From: Fomes fomentarius
Taxonomy: Eukaryota; Basidiomycota; Agaricomycetes; Polyporales; Polyporaceae
DNA: 64,000 nucleotides
Direction of reading: 5' to 3'
Assembly: GCA_022606135.1 (NCBI GenBank)
Contig: JABYQN010000018.1
Span: forward strand, 372,001-436,000
A program made the translations under genes and the position numbers. A model generated the notes under the pieces. That model saw only the letters and a program-made list of their open reading frames with translations, made no database searches and was not told the DNA's origin. The first letter of the stretch is position 1. Every line of letters starts with the position of its first letter. Shown here one piece after another: positions 23,783-36,400 of this stretch.

Positions 23783-25298
23783 TAGACTCCCATAGTATAC
23801 CTGCTATCTTCAAGTGCCGCATGTATCTCATGTTAATCAAACTCAGTGACTCGACCACCAGTACTAGTAGTGATAGTCACTGGATACCTCAAGCTTCCTG
23901 GAGGTGTTCTACATGTAATAGATCGATAAGATATATATGCTCTCAACCTCTATTATACAGGTGTACCACTGCCTACACCAGCACTACAGCATTGCTACTG
24001 ATTACCAGATAGGCCCAAGCATGCCCTACAGGGAACTACAGAGACACCTGTGTGCCTACCTTCATGTACCGACCTGCACAGGCGCTCACAGGGTCCTACA
24101 GAGTGGGGACCTTGCTATGGCCCCAACACCTCTACATGGACTACTGAGAGGTATGTAGAGAGGGCATTTATTGCAGATGCATGCTTAATTATACAACTAG
24201 TTCATGGAGTCAGACATGTATAGTGTACAGTGACCAGAGTTTCTTCTACAGCGATGGAGACTTGATGACAGGGGGTGCGGATTGACACTCACAGCTATAC
24301 AGCTATTCCCGATGTGGTAGTACTCCTTAGAGTACTTGTATTCCGTGCACACATACGATACAATTAGGAGAGCGCTTACATTACCATATTCAGATACTTG
24401 CATTCCTATTATGGTAGATTAGCGCTATAGCAATCCCACCTGACATATCCTCTTCCGAACCCCTCTCTCTCTTCCTTGCTTCTCGCCATCACCCCGACTC
24501 ACATATCTCATTGAACATGCAACCATGTCGCACTCTCTCTGGCTTTTATCTAACATCTATACTAGGCAACATTGTACTGTCACTACTCGAATTGAATACC
24601 CGACCATCAGCCTCCACACTCATCCGACCGACGCCTATCGTGCCCAACACGCCTGGACTTCTGCTTAGCATGAGGTTACTTCCCCTGCTTTGACACTGAC
24701 ATGGTGCCTACATTGCACATACCACATCCTGCCCCCCAACCAGATCCACCTAACAGACTACTATGTGCAGTGACGGCCCGGGAGAGGTATGTGGGGATGG
24801 TCTTGATTGAACGGACGTAAGATGTTTACAGTGGCACTGTGAGAATACCGCATCCTTTTGACAGGATGTGGACGTCGGAGCCTGAGACAACACCGCATTG
24901 GTATTTGGAGCCTCGTTGGGAAGCAGCATGTCAGTAGAAGGCGATCAGGCCCACGCCGGGACATGCAGAGTGTCGTGGAGCACCACGCAAATAGCGTAGG
25001 GCAGCGTAGACAACAAGGATGGTCGGCTGAAGGAATTGAAGTGAGCAAAGTGAAGTGGAGTAAAGTGAAGTCCAAGTGAGCCCATATGGACAGGTGGGAG
25101 CAAAGTGAGCAAAGTGAGAAAAAGTGAGTGTCCAAACTTTATATCACCTCCAGTTGGATGAGTGTTGGCATCCTCAACCACCCGCCACACACTATTCTTT
25201 TATCCTGCCCACGCCCACTTTCCACCTTTGCCTGCATTGATTTGGATGGTGTGCTGGACCATCAGGAACAGTGATTACGAGCACTACAAAGGACTGAC
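23783..25298. other. Intergenic, AT-rich then promoter-like
   Basis: No gene is recognised. The 3' portion (25037-25130) holds repeats of AAGTGAG upstream of the C2H2 gene, and CT-rich sequence lies at 25190-25230. Confidence 0.45.
25037..25130. repeat. Clustered AAAGTGAG motifs upstream of the C2H2 gene
   Basis: GTGAGCAAAGTGAAG, GTAAAGTGAAG, CCAAGTGAG, GCAAAGTGAGC and GAAAAAGTGAGTG occur within 94 bp, about 170-260 bp before the ATG at 25299. A factor-binding cluster is possible; simple-repeat expansion is the alternative. Confidence 0.6.
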
Positions 25299-26372
25299 AT
25301 GGAAGTAGATGGCTCATTCCGTCTTTCAACAATGCCCCCACCTACTGGCCCCCATTCTGTGCGCTGCACCCGTACCAGTTCACCCCGGCAGAGTACAACC
25401 CACTCGTGCCATCTCCCGACCACCCCCCCAAGTGCTCCCCATCTGCCACTACCACGCGCCGACCACACAGCGCCCTCTGAGCAGCATGATCAGGATCACC
25501 CTCAAACCGCCTACTACACCCACCCTCCACCAGCCCCCGTGCATGCATCCTCCAGTCATAACCACTTTCAATCCTCTCCACACCTCCAGTTTCGAACACA
25601 TGCCATCAACTGGGGCCTCCCTCCCATCTCCAGCTCGCAGCAGCAGCCACTGCAACAGCAGCAGCAGCAACTACCCCCGCCATCCTCGCTCGCCGGTCCC
25701 TCCATGACCCCCGCTAACTTCTCTCCACCTCCATCTTCATCTGGCCATTGCTCAGATGATGATTCCCAGCGCATGCCCCAAGCCGCGATGCTCTATGCGC
25801 AATCCCAGCAGCTCCCCCCAATCCAGGCCTCTGGGCCTGCGCCCCCAACGTGCACTCACTCATCCTCCCTGATCGCGTCCACCTTCTCCCAGGGCGCGAA
25901 CGTCCTGCATCTGCCCCCAATCATACAGGTTGAGAAACAGCAGGTGGGGACAAGCGCAACGCGAGCAGCCAGCGTGAGTCGGCGGCGAAATGAGGCCAAC
26001 TTGGTCTGCCCCATTCCCGGCTGCGGGAGTACGTTCACCAGGCGCTTCAACTTGAGAGGTATGTCTGCCTTATTGTGTCATGCTGCGTGCCGCTTCTCAT
26101 TCAACCTGTCTTCCCCTGTTCGTCTCCGATGACACAGGACACCTCCATTCCCATACTGCCGCACGTCCTTTCCTGTGCGAATGGCCCAGGTGCAACAAAG
26201 GCTTTGCATGCCAGCATGACCGCAAGTGAGTGTATGCGCTTGAGAAACCCTGGCACCACTTTTTAATTGCTGCTGATCACTCTCGGGGTGTGCTTGATGA
26301 TCTTGCAGACGACACCAGGCAGTACACACCTCAAGGTCACCATACGCATGCCAGGGATGTGGGAACTGGTAG
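25299..26372 (+). CDS. C2H2 zinc-finger transcription factor, stopped in its third finger
   Basis: The N-terminal 235 residues are low complexity, rich in Pro/Ser/Gln, with a CAG-encoded glutamine run near residue 115. Finger 1 starts at residue 237 (CPIPGCGSTFTRRFNLRGH...H) and crosses intron 26059-26137. Finger 2 (CEWPRCNKGFACQHDRKRH...H) crosses intron 26226-26308. Both have the Cx4C...Hx3H ligands. Finger 3 begins YACQGCGNW and meets TAG at 26370-26372. A sequence resembling its missing half, RIDAYALSQRH, is open at about 26417-26450, but no splice choice I tried keeps frame. Likely a nuclear DNA-binding protein. The stop may be a real truncation, pseudogenisation or a sequence error. Confidence 0.72.
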
Positions 26373-27559
26373 CGCTCAACGTAAGTCACATTCACTCATC
26401 CTTCTTTGTTCAAGCAGCGCATTGACGCCTATGCGCTCTCACAGCGTCATTGTATGTTCACATCAAACTAGGAACTGCTTTACTGGTCTGACCCTGTGTT
26501 GTTTTTCCACAGTGCGCTCTGATGGAGGTGCGGACTGTTGCCACGCCACAGAAGCCACGCATATTCCACTCAACCACTGAGTCCGCCAGAAGACGACTGG
26601 GAGAATGCGAGCAATTCAACCGAGCGTTCAGATCAGGTGCCGTGCCCTTTTTCTCTGCAACGTACTTCAGCAAGTTGATGCTTCTGTGTCCTGACTGACA
26701 AGTCATGCAGTGCACCAACTTTGAATCTGGCTTCCACCATCAGCATATCAGCACACCTCCCCCCGCACAAGTTCCTCTCTTAACGTCAGCTGCATCTAGG
26801 GTAGTGGTGAGGACCCTTGCATTATTGCACATGAGGGTCAAGGTGGGATAGGTTGGGTAGTATCTGGGATTGGGTGGAAGATGATGGTTTCGCGCTCTTT
26901 CTGCTGTCTGCTTTGTTCTCCTTGTTGTGACTTGTTGTTCTTTTGTTGATTGTCACAGCTCACTTCTGCCCATGTTTGCAGCATCATCCATCTACATCAG
27001 GAATATGTCATTCCTACTTATGCCACTTGGGCAAGTAACATAAGATGCATCACTGTCAGCATACAAGCAGTCAAACCAGCATAGAGATTACAGAAACTAT
27101 ACAAGGGACACAGACGGTGTGTGAACAGGCCACTGCAAATAGGACATGAAATGTGGTGCAGTTATGAAGGGTAGTGACATCACTTACCCTCAGTCTGAAT
27201 CACATGAGGCAATGTCAGCATCAGCATCAGACTCAATATCGATGTCATTGTCACAGTCATCTCGGAGTACATGTGCAGAAGACATATATATATGCACAAG
27301 CCGAGGAAACTGTATCTTGACACAATGTTGCACATGTATCCAACCAATCATATGCGCGTTTTAACCTACCCAATGATGTAAGTAGTTATTGGTTCTATGC
27401 TTTTCACCCACGCCTTGCCCAGATATCATGTGAACGATATCAATCAGGTATGTGCTGCACGAGAATACAACCAATATCCATGAGCTCCATATCCCCACGA
27501 TCTGGGCTGAGACATTGGGGAGATAGCGAGGCAAGCACTTGATTTCCTGAAGCTTACGG

Positions 27560-27665
27560 AAAAAAAATGTAAAACGACACAGATTCGAACCAACACACGC
27601 ACAGTCAACCCTAGTTCCAACAGCACAACATTGACCATTGCTCCAAACTACCTTGGAAATGGATG
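27560..27665 (-). mobile_element. Candidate tRNA-derived SINE head
   Basis: On the minus strand an A-box-like TGGAGCAATGG is followed 54 nt later by a perfect B box GGTTCGAATC, then a run of eight T (pol III terminator) about 20 nt on. The T-stem and acceptor do not fold as a functional tRNA (two mismatched T-stem pairs), so a SINE or tRNA pseudogene is more likely than a working tRNA. Confidence 0.35.
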
Positions 27666-27914
27666 CAATTAGATGAAATACAATATGTTTTGTGCTGCAC
27701 TTGGAACAAAAGCTGTGTCACCGGGCTCCAGAACATGTTTAATAGTAATGATAGATAAGCTTCAAGCAAGTCATCATGTACTAAGGTCATTGGCATGGTT
27801 CTTTGTTATCAGCTGAATCCATATCATCTACTTGTACGATGTCTTTTTTGTGACCTGTACCGGCAGATATCTCCGTGTTGTAGGCTACATATACACTCTA
27901 TACTATGAGTTAGT

Positions 27915-28014
27915 ATATCCTGTAGATATCTCTAAGTCTTATATGGTGAAGGAGCCAGGTTACCATATCCTGTAAGTATTTTGAGTGTTATATGGTGGAG
28001 AAGCTGGGCTGCAC
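27915..28014. repeat. Tandem duplication, 50-bp period, diverged
   Basis: ATATCCTGTA...TTATATGGTG starts at 27915 and again at 27965; the two copies differ at roughly a quarter of positions. Confidence 0.65.
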
Positions 28015-31000
28015 TACCTATGAGATGCTGCAGACTGTATATAGGGTGATGACTGTGCAGATTTTATTGGTGAGGTATACGTAGGGTCACAAGAGGATGC
28101 CTAACATGAGTCATACGGTAAGATGCACATTTATACCGGGTGTGCAAAAACATCATTTGGGTGTGTAGGGTTGCACAGTTAAAATTAAATATAGTCCAAG
28201 CGGGTTTATTATTATTATATATGCATAAGGAGGAGAGCAGAGAGTGTATCTTATCATACCGTACTTTTAATGTAACATATTGGTCAGATATTTATATCTA
28301 ATTTTATTTATGATGTACTCAAAGATGGAGCCATCGGTGGGTTTGGATGTTGTTGAGGGGTGATTATTGGAGAAGTTCTAGATAATAAAAGTTGCTCACT
28401 GATGGCAACACTGACAAGAGGGCTTGCAAGTTGCCGTACATACTGGGCAACTACTATATGAGGGCTCAAGGACTAAGAAGTCAATTATAAATTTTCATTG
28501 AGATAACTTGAATGGCAGCATTGCCTGAGTATATTGCATGATTGTGCATAGAGAGACTATCTCAGACATACTGTTGTGTCAGAATCTCCCTTATCTTCCC
28601 AATACCCCGAGTGATGGAGAAGAACTTGAAGAACTTGAAAACATCAATATTTGCCATCATACTCACCGCATTTGATGGCTTGGAGCTCTTAATGTGGGAG
28701 TCCAGTCAGTAATATGGGCCTTCCTAATGGATGCTGAGGTTGTTGAAGTATCACTGGAGGGCCATCACTGGGAGTAGACCAATAAAGGTTGTGTAAGACC
28801 TTCTGTGAGACAATTCTTGAGCACCATATCTGGGCCATTGCCTTGTGTTACACAGACTTACTAGCCAGCCAACAGTGACAAGACCAAGTAGTTAGTGTAC
28901 ACCCAATGCTGACCGACTATTGGGCACTTAATTGTGTGTTGTGCTCGATTTTCACGGATTGCATGTGGTATCATGAGTGTATGTATGCAGCTGGGTAGGC
29001 TGCCTTGCACTAGCAGCCCATATGTTTCTCTCACATGCATGTATCTATGATCCGGTTGGCAGTGTCAGTCAATGCCTTATTAGCTTCCAGGTCAGTATCG
29101 GCTGATACACTACAGTCTGGTGGGGTCCTACCAAGATATATCATTGAATAGTGCACTTTATATGGCACCCCCAGGTTAATTAGACCTACTCCACTAACGA
29201 GGCTTTGCTGAAACACATTGAATACCACCCCGTTTGACCGACTGCTCATAGCCCATGGGCCAACCCCTAATTACGCAAATCTGGCTGCATCGCCCAACAC
29301 TCAGGTACCTGTCGGAGGTACTGTTGAGCGATTTTGACCTTCTGCTTGTATTGATATGAGATGCATACACTCCCACGTCTTATACGGTGACACAGTCTGC
29401 AAGTGGAAATGAAAAGCAGCCATCGGTCCACATCTAGCTGCAGTAGCAAGGCAGCATCGGCCAACCACCTGTTGGAGATCCATGTTCCGCTGGTGTATGC
29501 TGTATAGCATGCTTAGGGCAGCAGATACTGCACCATGCTCACTCGGCTTTGGAGCCCCCCTCAGCATTGGCTTTGGCCACAGCTTTGTCTTGGCACAAAC
29601 TCGTGGTTGGCCTATGCATGGCCTGGAGTCAGTCGGGCTTGTACCATGATCAGTACCCTTCTACACTGTCAGTGATCATATTCTGCGAGTATATCTACTG
29701 GCATGTCGTGGAGGGTGCGAGTGGGTGGAAGTCCGATGGGTGCGTCAGTCGACCACTAGCTGCAGGCATCCAGTTGCATTGACTGACTGCACCCCGAAGT
29801 ACCCTCGCCCGACCGTGTTTTGATCATTCATATTTCTCAAGTCAATGTGTGCTGCAGCCCTCAGCCACAGATACACTCGGCCTGAATCTCAGTTGCCACC
29901 TCACCCTCTGCATTTTGGGTGCTTCTGACGGTCACGTAATCTTGCCCAAGAAGGTTATGTTGCATCTCATACTGTAACACTCATGATGCCACAGCAAATG
30001 CAACTGACCCCAATATCTCAGCCTTCCCACATGTTGTGGGGTGCATGAATGGAAATCCTTGTGCTGGTTTGGCGTATTGGGCTGTATTGGGCGGGCAGGC
30101 AATCACCACCCTACCAGACAACCCAGACCAACTAACCATCGCCAGGTGGAACCATGGTATCACCCAAGAACTGGTATGCAACCCAATTCTCACCCCACAT
30201 CTTAGACCTGCCCTTACACTGTCAATAAGTGGAGTAGAATACACACCCTGGGTATAATGGAAGCAGCTAGGCTAGTCGGTCAGCCCAAAGGGCAGGCACT
30301 GCAACCACCGAGTTGATGCCAGCCATTTGAAATTGTATTACAACATGCAAGCTGGGTAAACCACACCCTATCTTTTGATGTCATTCCTCAGTGCCTCGCG
30401 CCTCCCCGGAGAGAGGTGTGACACCTTTGATCAAGAGTTCGGCTCGCTGCACTGGTGGACATGGTTGAACAACCCTGATGCCACCCCCACACCCAGTTGG
30501 TGGAGCATGCCAACACCATTAGTTGTAAGTCCCATACACCATATAAGTGCCAACTAATTGTCAATGGGTTGATTCCACACAGCCCCGCCCATATCCATTA
30601 CACCACTCCAAGCTTGGAGATCTTAATGAGGGTCATGCAGAGCTCTATAGATGAGTTGGTAGGGTTCTTGCGTACCTGCAGGTGAAGGAGGGCAACCTCG
30701 AGCGCCAAATCAAGGCAATACTAAATAGATTGAACAACATATAACTGTGTATACTATACTGTGATGCCATCAAACCCATGAGCAGAACCTGACCGGGCTC
30801 AAGTCCAAGGCCAGGGCTAAAGCCAAAGCCGAGACCTCTGCCGGCACCAGTGGAATATGCCAAACATCATCTTTCAGGACATCTTAGTATGCTGTAGTGA
30901 CTCATGATTACACTTTGAAGCCTGTTCAGCCAAGCTGGACATGCTGGACATGCTTCATGGAGGCTGTTCCATTGCCTGGCATCCCGCGTTCACCAGTGGT

Positions 31001-31508
31001 CTGATTCTGATTACCTTCTCCAATTTCATGAGCCTCCCAAAATGTCAGTCTCAGTTCGGGATGTCCACCTTGCCCTCCAGCAGCTGCACACTCAGGGACC
31101 CATCCGTTTCCACTGCCATGTGTGTTGAGCTCCACCTAGCACAAGGCCAGACTGCAGCATCGTGAGGCCACTCCAGTCCTGTCAGAATTGCCTACCTTGG
31201 CCTGCTGCAGCTGCACACCTGGATTCTTATCTGATCATGCTGAAGATGTGTCAAAGATATGTCCACTTCTACCTGCCGCAGCAGCTGGCCTGTCTCAGAA
31301 GCCCTAAACCTCCACTCCGCCATCTCACCAAGTGTTTCCAGACATGGTGGCCGAGATGTTGCCTGTGTTGCACCACAGTTGGTTTGTTGAGATGCTCTCC
31401 AGGGTTTGTGGGCAGCTTGATGACTGGGCATATAGACCATCCAAGGAGATGACTCCAGAGTCATCTGCCCACTTCACAGTTCCCTCCCACCTAACTCTGC
31501 TTTCCACT

Positions 31509-32314
31509 ATGCCTGTCACCATCTCTAACTCCACCCCTCCTGCCGCCAATGCCCCTCAAGACCTGCCTGCCGACCAGCACGGCCGTGAGCAGCCCACATC
31601 CGATGGCCAGCCTGAGGCGGCAAGCGGCTCCAACAACCCTGACGACCCCATCTACAATCCTGAAGCCAACACTCTGGCCCACTCCAATGCTGATGCTCAG
31701 GCCAACACTCAACTCCAATGCGGACACTCAGTCCAATGCTTGCACCGAGTCCGAAGCCAAGGCAACACCTGACAACAATGCCGATGCCAATGACAATGAC
31801 AATGAGCAGGACAACTGTGTTCACTACTACATGGCCAACATCGAGGACAAGGTCAAGAAGGCCCGCAACAAAGGGGTCACTGTTGGTACATTCCCCACTC
31901 TCCTTGCTCCCAGAGCTGTGACCATCAACTGGTTCCGTGCGTGGGAGAGCACATCCTGCTGCGGCTGCACGGCTTGCCAGAAGAAGGGCCTTAAGTGCAA
32001 GCGCACTAATCTCTTGACGTACAAGTGCTACCAGTGCTTCTGCAGCAACAGGGACTGCTCCATTGCCAAAAGTAAGTACTTATCCACTCCCTCAGTTCTT
32101 TGCTGACATTGTTGCAGAGATACAGGCTGGGCAGGTGCATGCTTGTGCCTATGCCCTCGCAGTCAAGAACAACCTCACCCCCATCCCCATGGACACCATG
32201 TGGCGCAATTGCGACTTCCAGCCGGCAGCTAGCAAGTACGTGCTACCCACCGCTATACTGCACGCCCTCATTCCACAACTCCAACAGCTCTGGGATTATG
32301 GGAGCAACAAATGA
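31509..32314 (+). CDS. Cysteine-cluster (Zn-binding) protein, second family member, one frameshift
   Basis: Starts MPVTISNST, then a Pro/Ser/Asn-rich N-terminus with a degenerate NADAQANTQ/NADTQSN repeat. The frame changes once at about 31690-31760. The second frame has a helical stretch (NIEDKVKKARNKGVTVG), INWFRAWES and the cluster SCCGCTACQKKGLKC, then C-x2-C and CSNRDCS. An intron (32072-32117, GTAAGT...CAG) leads to a short final exon ending YGSNK. The cluster layout matches the gene at 8528-10264 (SCC-x-C, then C, C-x2-C, C followed by S), so both belong to one family, presumably DNA-binding. The last 20 or so codons lie antisense to Plavaka transposase sequence. Confidence 0.55.
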
Positions 32315-33460
32315 TTGACTTCCTGTATAGAAGGTGCCTTGGGTCCGGGCAATATGCCTGCGAGGTAGATGTTCTTGCACTTGAACTGAACCTCTGGCGG
32401 CAGGTTCAGACAGGCCATGAAGATCACCCCAAATGATATTGACGCTCCAGCTTGATGATTCCCATGGGGATTGAACCAGTCAATGAAGAGACTGAATGAG
32501 CCTCATCTCTGACCCCTCTCATCTCAGGAATGGTCTCCCTCGAAATTCGAACATGGCTACCTCTGGTGAGTGGAGGATGTCATTGACATGAGCCGCGGGG
32601 AACTGGGGGGACAAGAGATTGTTCCAACATCCTCTCAATCTCCGGCCATGACAGCATCCTGCCCACCCATGAGATCAGAGATTGATATGTATATGTCTGA
32701 ATTGTTCTGAAGCCATGGTTGTTTTCCCTCTCCCTGAGGTTCCTCTTGGCTCTCAACAATTGTGCCCCGCATCGCCCATCTGTTGTTGTCTCTTGATAGA
32801 CACATCACATAGGAAAAGGGGAATCATTGTTCCTGTGCTCCCCATATTCATCTACAACATTGGTGTATCAGAAGAAAGGCAAAGGGTCAGGAGTATCTGA
32901 TGAAACATGCATTTCGATGGTCATGTGGGTTGGATGTTGCATGCCCTTCAGATGAGGGGGATACAGGGCAAAACATTCAGGGCAGCATGCATAGGTCACG
33001 GACTCTGGTTCCAGATCAAGCTGTTTTAGTGCAGTGCTCAGATCGGTGGGGATGTCATTGATGATAGATTCGAAGCAGGGTATGTCAGTCCTAGGCATGA
33101 GTTGTGAGGATATCCTGAGAAGATGTTGTAACACTTTGAAGGTAAATTTGCAAGCTGGTAGAGTCATCTGGTATAGTAGACTGAGTGAGACGACAATGAA
33201 TGTAGAGACAATCACTATAGGATTGCCGTCCGATGACCTCTCGAAGTATCGTTCTGCAACAATCTTCATATGAACGGCAAGTGACAGAAATAGTTCTCAA
33301 CTGGTACCTACCTGTTTGATATAGTTTCCTTCCCAATCGTTCTGGGTTGGGAGCACCATGTTGTTGTTGCATCCATTCAGAAGACTTCCACCCCTCTAGT
33401 CTGTCTAGCTCTTCCAATGAAATAGTCCTCATCTTTGCTGTTTCTGGCAAATCTTTGTAA
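32246..33460 (-). pseudogene. Plavaka-type (CACTA-related) transposase remnant
   Basis: Plavaka transposases are DNA transposases abundant in Agaricomycetes. Reading the minus strand: LEELDRLEGW near 33400; a block with SLLYQMTLPACKF and DIPTDLSTALKQLDLEPES; the CPECFALYPP CxxC motif (about 32960); CGAQLLRAKRN (about 32770); ISWVGRMLSWPEIERMLEQS (about 32650); the hallmark DWFNPHGNHQAG then FGVIFMACLNLPPEVQFKCK and YLAGILPGPKAPSIQEVNHLL (32490-32310); then PELLELWNEGVQYS to 32252. Several frameshifts break it. The catalytic C-terminal half is absent: the sequence ends where the cysteine-cluster gene begins. Good family confidence from motif order. Confidence 0.75.
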
Positions 33461-33465
33461 ACCCG

Positions 33466-34322
33466 GCATGGAGATCATCCGCGACCGCCCACATCGCACT
33501 ATCACTCTCTCACAGCGCCAATATGTCGAGGACATCCTCAAGTCCCACGACATGGCCAATTGTCGCCCCGTCTCGGCCCCAATGGCTGCTAACATCAAGC
33601 TCATCAAGGTTGACGCACTGGAGGTCGACGAAAAGGCGTATCAGAGCATGCTAGGCTTGCGCATGTACATCATGCTTGGGACTCATCCTGATGTCGCATT
33701 TGCAGTGGGTGCACTGAGCAAGCACGCCGCCTGCCCCGGCAAGGAGCACTGGACAGCTCTCATGCAGGTCTACAGGTACCTGCACGGCATGACCGACTGC
33801 GCACTCATCTTCAGTGGCAGCGACTCATGCCCCAAAGGAGGCGTGCTCACCGGCTACACCGACGCTGACTGGGCGAGCAATGTCAATGATCATCACTCAG
33901 TCTCTGGGTACGTCTTCCTGCTTTTGAATGCTGTGATCAGCTGGCAGTTGAAGAAGCAGACATCCGTTGCTCAGTCCAGCACTGAAGTGGAGTATGTCAC
34001 CCTGGCGTCTGCCACCAAGGAGGCCCTCTGGCTTCGGATATTCCTGTCAGAAATCTATGGGACGACTTTTGACGCATCAGGTGACTCTGGGACACTGCTG
34101 CTTATTGACAACCAGTCAGCTATGTCGCTCACAAAGAACTCAACATTCCACGACCGGACGAAGCACATTGCCGTCTGCCATCATTTCATTCGAGAGGAAA
34201 TTGAGGAACAGCGAATCCAAGTCGAGTATGTACCGACTGGTGACCAGGTCACCGACATCCTCACGAAGGCTCTTGCACGAGAGAAACATGAACGTTTCTC
34301 TGCTGCCATGGGCCTCATCTGA
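33466..34322 (+). pseudogene. Ty1/copia fragment: end of reverse transcriptase plus RNase H
   Basis: An open frame begins abruptly at the RT thumb/connection (MEIIRDRPHRTITLSQRQY) and runs through LGTHPDVAFAVGALSK to a complete RNase H with TDADWAS, SSTEVEYV, LLIDNQSAM and RTKHIAVCHHFIREE, ending at 34322. The four acidic RNase H positions are present. Everything upstream (gag, protease, integrase, RT palm with YVDD) is missing; the left break abuts the Plavaka remnant. Its orientation is opposite to the large copia element to the right, so the two are tail to tail. Confidence 0.85.
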
Positions 34323-34549
34323 TAGGTTACTGTATATTCTGTTTAATCTGGATGTTTTTTTGCTATTGACATGTTCATTCACAAGTACAAGTACCTAGCT
34401 ATGCTTAGTGGGCATGTTGAAAGTTGATACATTGCACTACTTACTTGCTACCGACTTACTTACTTATCGCTCTTTATGGTATCTTTAGCGCTCTTTGCTT
34501 ACATAATGACGTTCAACACTCTTTCGAAGTTTTTGTCTCGTCTTTCCTC

Positions 34550-34706
34550 AGCTGTTGACACTACCGTGCACCAGACTGAGGTAAGACTCAATTGCACTTA
34601 TCTATTTGATACTCTGTATTGACATGTACCTAGTCATTGTCCCTACAGGTGATAGATACTAGCTGTTGACACTACCATGCACCAGACTGAGTCATTGTCC
34701 CTACAG
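34550..34706. repeat. Duplicated LTR-like segments between two copia elements
   Basis: A 31-bp segment containing TGTTGACACTACC and CACCAGACTGAG occurs at 34550-34580 and 34661-34691 (one mismatch). A 15-mer TCATTGTCCCTACAG occurs at 34634-34648 and 34692-34706. The TGTTGAC start is LTR-like. They lie downstream of the plus-strand copia gene and at the truncated end of the minus-strand copia gene. Confidence 0.6.
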
Positions 34707-34734
34707 ACTGCTGCCCAGAAAATTCGACACTGAT

Positions 34735-36361
34735 GACAGGTATCAGAGGCTGCTTTATATTCTGCCTCAGTAGAGGAGAGCAAAATGGTAGGCTGACGTC
34801 TCCAAGCCCACAATATAGTACCACCTGCCATCAAGAAGATGAAGCCAGAGGTAGAATGTTGATCATCATGGTCTTCGGCCCAATCCGAATCTGAGTAGGA
34901 ACTCAGACGGTCATTAGACACTCCCTTGTAGCGCAAGCGGTATGCCTTTGTCCCTTGAAGGTAATGCAGGACATACTTCACATAGCTCATGTGTGCCTCA
35001 GAGGGATTGGCATTGTACTTCAATAACCATGTGATAGCAAAGGAGATGTCAGGACGTGTTCCAAGCATGGCGTACAAATGACTGCCAATGAGACTCTGGT
35101 AGTGTTGCCTGAACTGATTGGAAGCTGGTTTGTCGGCATTTGCCAAGACAGCGCCAGCAGGAAGGGGTGTACATGAGGGTTTACAGTCAGCCATCTGAAA
35201 GCGCTCGAGAACAGACTGGATGTACTCTTCCTGGTCGATGTCAATCATACGAGTAGATCGATCACGAGTGATGCGAAGACCAAGGAAGCGCTGTACAGAT
35301 CCCAAGTCCGTCATCTTGTACTGCTTAGAAAGCGAACGCTTGACTTGTTTGATGTGACTAGACTGATCGCCCATCAGAAGTAGATCATCGACATAAAGAA
35401 CGACAATCATGACATGATCCCCCCCTTGTCGCCGATATACATAGATCCCAGCATCAGAATATGTCCGTGTAAATCCCAGATCTAGAAGCGATTGATGGAT
35501 TTTCGCATTCCACTGACGCGACGCCTGCTTAAGACCATAGATAGCCTTTTTGAGTAGACAGACGTGATCTTCCTTCCCAGGAACGACCCAGCCTTCCGGC
35601 TGTTCCATATAAATCTCCTCATCTAGATCACCATTCAGGAACGCGGTCTTGACATCCATTGACTCAATGTCCCAGTCCTCAAGCGCTGCATGCATGAGTA
35701 AATACTGGATAGACTCAAACCGCGCCACTGGAGAGAACATCTCATGGTAGTCCTCTCCCCACACTTGAGTGTAACCCTTTGCAACAAGACGAGCCTTGTA
35801 CCGCCCATCATGTTTGATGTCATAGACCCAGCGGTTAGAGACAACATGCCGGCCCTTGGGACGAGGAACGAGAACCCAAGTCTTATTCTCCATAAGTGAC
35901 TCAAACTCCAACTTCTCAGCTTTGCGCCATGGTGAATGCATGGCTTCCTTATGTGACTGAGGTAAGCCAGCTTTATACTGAGTGGCAGCTAGGAAAGTGA
36001 GTATCGTCTCCGCTTCATGCAGATTGCCATCCTTGTCGATCTGATTATCAGCACATGCAGGATCGTCATACACATTGTTATCAGTCCTGTCCTTGTGGGG
36101 AATACCAGCTTTTTTGCGACGAGGACGGTCACGAGCAATGCTTGGTTCATTGGCTCCCACTGGAGGGTGACGACCACATTTGTGAGGAGGACGAGGAGGA
36201 ATGACAGGAGGCAGCGTAGGAGGATGTTGCAGAGGAGGAGGAGGAGGCTCAGCAGGAGCTTCTGCAGGAGGAGCAGGATCGGCATCCGCTGGAGGGTCAA
36301 GTTGTGGTGGTTCGAAGAGGTTGGGAGGAATGAAAGGAATTGCATCATTGGGATCAACCAA
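34735..36361 (-). pseudogene. Copia reverse transcriptase and truncated RNase H
   Basis: After a Pro-rich linker the RT begins near residue 140 (MHSPWRKAEKLEFESL, TWVLVPRPKG). The palm has D at ESMDVKTAFLNG (residue 236) and YVDD at residues 323-326. YGLKQASRQW and TDLGSVQRFLGL follow. RNase H starts SYSDSDWAED and SSTEAEYKAAS, then ends at about 34735; the DNQ and HHFIRE blocks are absent. Translation continues into unrelated repeats to a stop at 34643. RT itself looks intact. Confidence 0.85.
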
Positions 36362-36400
36362 ATCAGAGTCATCGTTTAAGGAATCATCTGATTGATCATC

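Larger units (their letters stand above)
26373..31508. other. AT-rich gene-poor region
   Basis: A possible C2H2 3' exon remnant lies at 26520-26700. Beyond that no gene is recognised; short frames at 29031-29567 (minus), 29549-30257 (plus) and 30941-31450 (plus) have no family I know. It contains a tRNA-derived SINE-like head (27560-27665, minus) and a 50-bp tandem duplication (27915-28014). Confidence 0.4.

Noticed and set aside
25309..25707. 132-codon plus-strand frame overlapping the C2H2 gene
   Set aside because: Shadow frame; the alternative frame carries the zinc fingers.
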